DNA of 17,307 nucleotides, taken from AP-15 sp035509615. Lineage in GTDB: Bacteria > Pseudomonadota > Alphaproteobacteria > ATCC43930 > CGMCC-115725. A program made the position numbers and the translations under genes. The notes beneath the pieces were generated by a model. That model ran no database searches. It was not told the DNA's origin and saw nothing but the letters and a program-made list of their open reading frames with translations. The stretch lies in NCBI GenBank assembly GCA_035509615.1, contig DATJLK010000046.1, forward strand, positions 1 to 17,307. The letters are read 5' to 3'. The stretch's first letter is position 1. Every line of letters begins with the position of its first letter. Shown in pieces: positions 14,049 through 17,307 of this stretch.

Positions 14049-14684
14049 ATGAGATCGGGCCGCGCCGCTCTTCTGGCCCTGGCGCTTGTGGCAATCGTGC
14101 TGATCGTCTGCGGGGCGGTTCTCTTTACCTCGACCGAGCGGCCCGCCGGCAGCCGAGGCGGGGCCGTTGTCGAGCAAGCGGCCGACCAGGTGCCGCTCGG
14201 CGAGTTTGTTCCCCAGTCGCCGCCGCGACCGGCGCCGCAGATCAACTTAACCGATACTTCCGGAAACGTTGTCAGTCTCGCCGATTTTGGCGGCAAGGTC
14301 GTGCTCCTTAATCTTTGGGCGACATGGTGCGCGCCGTGCCGGCACGAAATGCCCTCTTTGGAGCGGCTGCAATCCCGTCTTGGCGACAAAATCACGGTCC
14401 TTGCCGTGTCGGAGGATGCTGGCGGCAGCAAGGTCGTGGCGCCTTTCATCGCAAAGCTCGGCCTCAGCGCGGTCAAGACTTATCTCGATCCCGAAAGCAG
14501 GGTCGGACAAGCCTTCCATGTGCGCGGGCTGCCGACCAGCTTTTTGGTCGACGGCCGCGGGCGGGTGCGCGGACGGGTCGAGGGCGAGGCCGCTTGGAAC
14601 TCGCCGAAGATGCTGGCAGTGATCGAGCCGCTCCTGGCGGGCGACGGCATTGTCAAGACGGCCGACCCGCCAGCACATCCCTGA
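14049..14684 (+). CDS. tlpA: TlpA-like membrane-anchored thiol:disulfide oxidoreductase
   Basis: 211 residues from the ATG at 14049, chosen for the AAAGGGG Shine-Dalgarno and because an N-terminal membrane anchor follows at once (about residues 7-26). Then a periplasmic thioredoxin-like domain: SLADFGGKVVLLNLWATWCAPCRHEMPSL with the redox pair Cys94-Ala-Pro-Cys97, and the cis-proline loop RGLPTSFLVDGRGRV (Pro162). TlpA proteins act as periplasmic reductants; the Bradyrhizobium TlpA is needed for cytochrome oxidase (CuA site) maturation. The divergent arrangement with argH-lptM-lysA is a recurrent alphaproteobacterial context and supports TlpA rather than CcmG. The last 32 bases overlap, tail to tail, with the esterase gene on the other strand. 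Confidence 0.83.
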   Translation: MRSGRAALLALALVAIVLIVCGAVLFTSTERPAGSRGGAVVEQAADQVPLGEFVPQSPPRPAPQINLTDTSGNVVSLADFGGKVVLLNLWATWCAPCRHEMPSLERLQSRLGDKITVLAVSEDAGGSKVVAPFIAKLGLSAVKTYLDPESRVGQAFHVRGLPTSFLVDGRGRVRGRVEGEAAWNSPKMLAVIEPLLAGDGIVKTADPPAHP

Positions 14685-15318
14685 GAAAATAGCCGCCGCG
14701 CCGCAGACCGTTTTCGTCGATCGAGTGGCCGATGCCGGGACAGGTCAGGGTCTCGACGTTGACGCCGGCATCCTTGAGCGCATTTTCGGCTGCGGCCAGG
14801 GAGGCGTAGGGGACGAGCGGATCCTCGGTGCCGTGAACCAGCAAGATCGGAGGGCGAGAGCGCAATTCGCCGGCCAACAATTCGGGGGCGAGTAGCCGGC
14901 CGGAAAAGCCGATGATGCCGGCCGCCGGCCGTGCCCGCCGCAGCCCGACATAGAGCGACATCATGGTACCTTGTGAAAACCCCACCAGCGCCAGATCGCG
15001 ATCGTCGAGCCCGCGTTCGGCCAATGCCTCGTCGATAAAACCATCGAGGATCGGGGCGGCGGCGCGCACCCCGGCCAGCACCGCCGGCGGGCTGCGATCC
15101 TGCGCGCTGAACCATTGAAAACCATGCGGTGCCATATCGCAGGGGAAGGGCGCGTCTGGCGATACGAACTCAGCCTCGGGTACCAGCGCCGCCCAATAGG
15201 GGGCAAGCCCGATCAGATCGTTGCCGTCGGCGCCAAGACCGTGCAACAGGATGACGAGCTGCTTTGGCTTTTCGCCCGAGGCAGGCAGGCGTGAGGGTCC
15301 GGACAATTTCGGCAGCAT
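14653..15318 (-). CDS. Carboxylesterase / phospholipase-type alpha/beta hydrolase (Abhydrolase_2)
   Basis: 221 residues, cytoplasmic (no signal peptide), the usual size of the phospholipase/carboxylesterase (PF02230) family. Seen: LVILLHGLGADGNDLIGLAP (21-40) with the oxyanion loop HGLGADG, SPDAPFPC, the nucleophile elbow GFSQG with Ser115, HGTEDPLVP with Asp166, and GIGHSI with His198, giving a complete Ser-Asp-His triad. The natural ester substrate is unknown. The start at 15318 is bounded: an in-frame TGA lies 15 bases upstream, so the protein cannot extend further. Upstream are three 12-bp repeats and the divergent gluQ gene. The 3' end overlaps tlpA by 32 bases. Confidence 0.85.
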   Translation of the reverse strand: MLPKLSGPSRLPASGEKPKQLVILLHGLGADGNDLIGLAPYWAALVPEAEFVSPDAPFPCDMAPHGFQWFSAQDRSPPAVLAGVRAAAPILDGFIDEALAERGLDDRDLALVGFSQGTMMSLYVGLRRARPAAGIIGFSGRLLAPELLAGELRSRPPILLVHGTEDPLVPYASLAAAENALKDAGVNVETLTCPGIGHSIDENGLRRGGYFLRDVLAGRPS

Positions 15319-15331
15319 CGGTACGGTCTTT

Positions 15332-15367
15332 CACAAAGTCGGGCACAAAGTCGGGCACAAAGTCGGG
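15332..15367. repeat. Three perfect tandem copies of a 12-bp unit (CACAAAGTCGGG)
   Basis: The unit CACAAAGTCGGG occurs three times without gaps, followed by CA and then divergence. It lies between the divergent esterase (start 15318) and gluQ (start 15446) genes, 14 to 49 bases upstream of the esterase ATG and 79 to 114 upstream of gluQ. The spacing (just over one helical turn) would suit cooperative regulator binding, but replication slippage of neutral sequence is an equally good explanation. It has no spacers and is not a CRISPR array. Confidence 0.85.
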
Positions 15368-15445
15368 CAAAACGCCGTCGCAGGACGACAGCCATATCCG
15401 AAAGCCGCCCCCGCTGTCATCCGCGGCGAAAGGGGTGCACGCGCG

Positions 15446-16315
15446 ATGACCGGCGGCGAGATCGTGACCCGGTTTGCGCCGAGCCCGACCGGGTATCTGC
15501 ATCTGGGGCATGTCCGCTCAGCGCTCGAAGGCTGGCGGGTGGCGCGGGACAGCGGCGGGCGTTTTCTGCTGCGGCTCGAAGACATCGACCGCAGCCGGTG
15601 CCGCGACGAGTTCGCGGCGGCGATCATCGAGGATCTTGATTGGCTCGGGATCGGTTGGGACGGGCCGGTGCGCCGCCAGTCCGAGCATTTTGACGACTAC
15701 CGCGGGGCTCTCGCCCGTCTCGACGCGCTGGGAATGCTGTATCCCTGTTTTTGTACGCGACGCGAAATCCAGGCCGAAATCGCGCGGGCCGGCGGTGCGC
15801 CGCAGGGCGAGGACGGGCTGCCCTATCCCGGCACCTGTCGTCACCTCGATTCAGTCGAGCGATTGGCAAGACAGCGCGCCGGGCTCGATTTCGCGCTGCG
15901 GCTCGACCTCGCGCGGGCGACGGCACTCACCGGTCCGCTCGCCTGGATCGAGGAGGGCAGCGGCGAGCCGCGCCGTATCGCGGCTGACCCGGCAGCACTC
16001 GGCGATGTCGTGCTGGCGCGCAAGGACGTGCCCACGAGCTATCATCTCGCGGTCACCGTCGATGACGCGCTGCAAGGGGTAACCCTCGTCACCCGCGGCG
16101 AGGATCTGAAGCCGGCAACCCACATCCACCGCGTCTTGCAGGCCTTGCTCGGCCTGCCGACGCCGCGTTACCGCCACCACCCGCTGCTGACCGATGCGAC
16201 CGGCCGCCGTCTCGCCAAACGCGACCGCGCGCTGACGATCCGCGCGATGCGCGCCGCCGGACAGCCGCCGGGCGAGATCATTGCACAGACGATGATGACC
16301 GGGAGTTCTCGCTAG
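15446..16315 (+). CDS. gluQ: Glutamyl-Q tRNA(Asp) synthetase
   Basis: 289 residues from the ATG at 15446, with AAAGGGG about 10 bases upstream; the frame is open further upstream but the family begins at VTRFAPSPTG. GluQ-RS is a truncated glutamyl-tRNA synthetase paralogue, without an anticodon-binding domain, that attaches glutamate to queuosine at position 34 of tRNA(Asp). Seen: FAPSPTGYLHLGH (HIGH-type motif, 10-22), the zinc site Cys101-x-Cys103...Tyr127-x3-Cys131 typical of GluQ-RS, TRGEDLKPATHIHRVLQ (217-232), and a KMSKS-equivalent LAKRD (256-260). The protein ends soon after, as expected for GluQ-RS. Its stop overlaps the convergent gene at 16312 by 4 bases. Confidence 0.92.
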   Translation: MTGGEIVTRFAPSPTGYLHLGHVRSALEGWRVARDSGGRFLLRLEDIDRSRCRDEFAAAIIEDLDWLGIGWDGPVRRQSEHFDDYRGALARLDALGMLYPCFCTRREIQAEIARAGGAPQGEDGLPYPGTCRHLDSVERLARQRAGLDFALRLDLARATALTGPLAWIEEGSGEPRRIAADPAALGDVVLARKDVPTSYHLAVTVDDALQGVTLVTRGEDLKPATHIHRVLQALLGLPTPRYRHHPLLTDATGRRLAKRDRALTIRAMRAAGQPPGEIIAQTMMTGSSR

Positions 16316-16659
16316 ACGGCGGCGCCGTCGGCGTTGCGCCAGGCGCCGGCGGACCACCACAACGGCCGGCCGAGGGTTTCGTCAAAGAACATCTCGCCCG
16401 GATAGCGGCCGGCGGCCGGCCGGTCAGCGGTCGACCCGCCTCCCGGCAACTGGCAAAAGCCGAGACCCAGCAGCTGGCGCAGCCATGCGGTTTCGACGAG
16501 GCGATCGGTCGGTTCAAAGATACCGGTGTCGCCCGGCATCGTCAGGGCATGCGGGATCTCGACGATCCCGTCCGGCGGCACTTCGAGCTCGAACCCGTCG
16601 GCGAGTTCGATCGTAGTCGGGGCAAGCCCGGCAGGCGCGATCAGCCGATGATGCATCAC
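16312..16659 (-). CDS. Small phage-structural-like hypothetical protein
   Basis: 115 residues from GTG at 16659 (ATG at 16656 is the next codon); GAAAGGA lies about 10 bases upstream. The N-terminal part (MMHHRLIAPAGLAPTTIEL.DGFELEVPPDGIVEIP) reads as a small beta-rich segment, with a GDTGIF...LVETAWLRQLLGLGF helix in the middle. The C-terminus PGEMFFDETLGRPLWWSAGAWRNADG strongly recalls the FFDTTLGKPIWWNG.AW motif found in many phage tail, tail-fibre or virion-associated proteins. It starts 3 bases after the stop of the upstream coiled-coil gene, so the two form an operon. Exact role unknown; the recognition rests on that motif alone. Confidence 0.6.
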   Translation of the reverse strand: MMHHRLIAPAGLAPTTIELADGFELEVPPDGIVEIPHALTMPGDTGIFEPTDRLVETAWLRQLLGLGFCQLPGGGSTADRPAAGRYPGEMFFDETLGRPLWWSAGAWRNADGAAV

Positions 16660-16662
16660 GGG

Positions 16663-17307
16663 TCAACCGTCCTTTCTCAGCCGCGCGTGGGGATCGACGA
16701 CGAGTGCGGCCAGCAGTCGTCGGGCGGGTTCTCGGTCGTGCCGCACCGCCGCGGCCCGCTTGGTTTCGCCGATCACTTCACCGATGTGCGCCGCGGCCTC
16801 CAGGGCGCCGGGGAGCGCGTTGGCGCGATTGCCGCAGCGCAGCAGTTCTTCGCGCAGGCCGTGCAGCACGACCTCATGTTCGAGCGCCGTTGTCAGCGCC
16901 GACCGGTACTCTTCGGCAAAGTCGCGCGCGGCCTCGATTGCGGCGGCGCAGACCGCTTCGTCGCGCCGGCGCTGTACGTCGCGGACTTTCGCGGCGCAGC
17001 GCTGAAACGCCTCCTCGGCAGCGGGAAGTGCGGTTCGCGCAGCGGCGGCGTCGCTGGCCAGCGCTGCGCTGCGCTTTTCGGCGGCAACCGCGGCCGCAAA
17101 GGGCTCCGGCCGCGGATCACGGCCGCCGGCCGCGAGCCACGCGCCGAGCTCATGCTGTTCTGCCACCCGCTGCGCCGCTAATTGGTCGCCGAGATGGGCG
17201 GCCTCGGCGATGATCGCGGCAAGCCGGCTCGCCGGCTCATGTATCGCGGCAAGCTCGGCCTCAGCCAGAGCCAATTCCGCGATCGCAGCGGCAAGCCGGG
17301 AACGTGC
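16663..17307 (-). CDS. Alanine-rich coiled-coil protein (partial, N-terminus outside window)
   Basis: The minus-strand frame is open from the window edge to a stop at 16663 (214 codons visible); no good start is seen, so the N-terminus is probably beyond 17307. The sequence is very rich in Ala, Glu, Arg and Leu in long helices without membrane segments: ELALAEAELAAIHEPASRLAAI near the edge, AVAAEKRSAALASDAAAART, VRDVQRRRDEAVCAAAIEAARDF and HEVVLHGLREELLRC. I do not recognise a family. Immediate linkage (3 bases) to the phage-like gene suggests a phage or phage-derived structural or assembly protein, but a cellular coiled-coil protein is possible. Confidence 0.6.
   Translation of the reverse strand, partial: ARSRLAAAIAELALAEAELAAIHEPASRLAAIIAEAAHLGDQLAAQRVAEQHELGAWLAAGGRDPRPEPFAAAVAAEKRSAALASDAAAARTALPAAEEAFQRCAAKVRDVQRRRDEAVCAAAIEAARDFAEEYRSALTTALEHEVVLHGLREELLRCGNRANALPGALEAAAHIGEVIGETKRAAAVRHDREPARRLLAALVVDPHARLRKDG

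Noticed and set aside
15332..15367. Short repeat cluster considered as a CRISPR array
   Set aside because: The copies are directly adjacent, with no spacers, and the unit is only 12 bases.
15221..15445. In-frame upstream extension of gluQ that would translate the 12-bp repeats as HKVG repeats
   Set aside because: GluQ-RS proteins begin near VTRFAPSPTG, and the ATG at 15446 has a Shine-Dalgarno; the extension would overlap the esterase gene.

Overview
The window is GC-rich, densely coded chromosomal DNA from an alphaproteobacterium. That placement rests on family content and gene order: an argH-lptM-lysA-TIGR02302 cluster divergent from a tlpA-like thioredoxin gene, a HemD plus mitofilin/HemX-like pair, an MbfA-type ferritin-like/VIT1 iron protein, a DUF882 peptidase-like protein, GluQ-RS, and a PimC/PimD-type acyl-CoA dehydrogenase pair. 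I cannot name a genus; Rhodospirillales- or Hyphomicrobiales-like would fit. No rRNA, tRNA, CRISPR array or complete insertion sequence is visible.

Layout from left to right. Positions 1-1287 (minus): a HemX/mitofilin-like membrane protein cut by the window edge and hemD, without an adjacent hemC. Positions 1409-2789 (plus): a secreted SIMPL-domain protein and a ThiE/TenI-family protein. Positions 2854-3283: a frameshifted and truncated remnant of a multifunctional beta-oxidation (crotonase-type) gene. Positions 3296-5767 (plus): two acyl-CoA dehydrogenase genes resembling the large and small subunits of pimeloyl-CoA dehydrogenase, separated by a long palindromic element. Positions 5835-7688 (plus): a zinc-ribbon membrane protein and an MbfA-type iron exporter. 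Positions 7813-8499 (minus): a DUF882 exported protein with its own near-leaderless promoter. Positions 8636-14012 (minus): a tightly overlapping argH-lptM-lysA-TIGR02302 operon ending in a probable intrinsic terminator. Positions 14049-14684 (plus): tlpA-like gene, converging and overlapping with a serine esterase on the minus strand (14653-15318). Positions 15446-16315 (plus): gluQ. Positions 16312-17307 (minus): a small phage-structural-like protein and the tail of an alanine-rich coiled-coil protein, possibly the edge of a prophage or phage-derived island.

Most of the window is housekeeping: tetrapyrrole, arginine, lysine and thiamine metabolism, iron export, tRNA modification and envelope functions. 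I did not find a convincing undescribed defence or mobile system. The observations that most deserve a second look are the decayed pimF-like gene in front of pimCD, the palindrome between the two subunit genes, the small lptM gene hidden in the argH-lysA junction, the 12-bp triple repeat between the esterase and gluQ, and the phage-like pair at the right edge.
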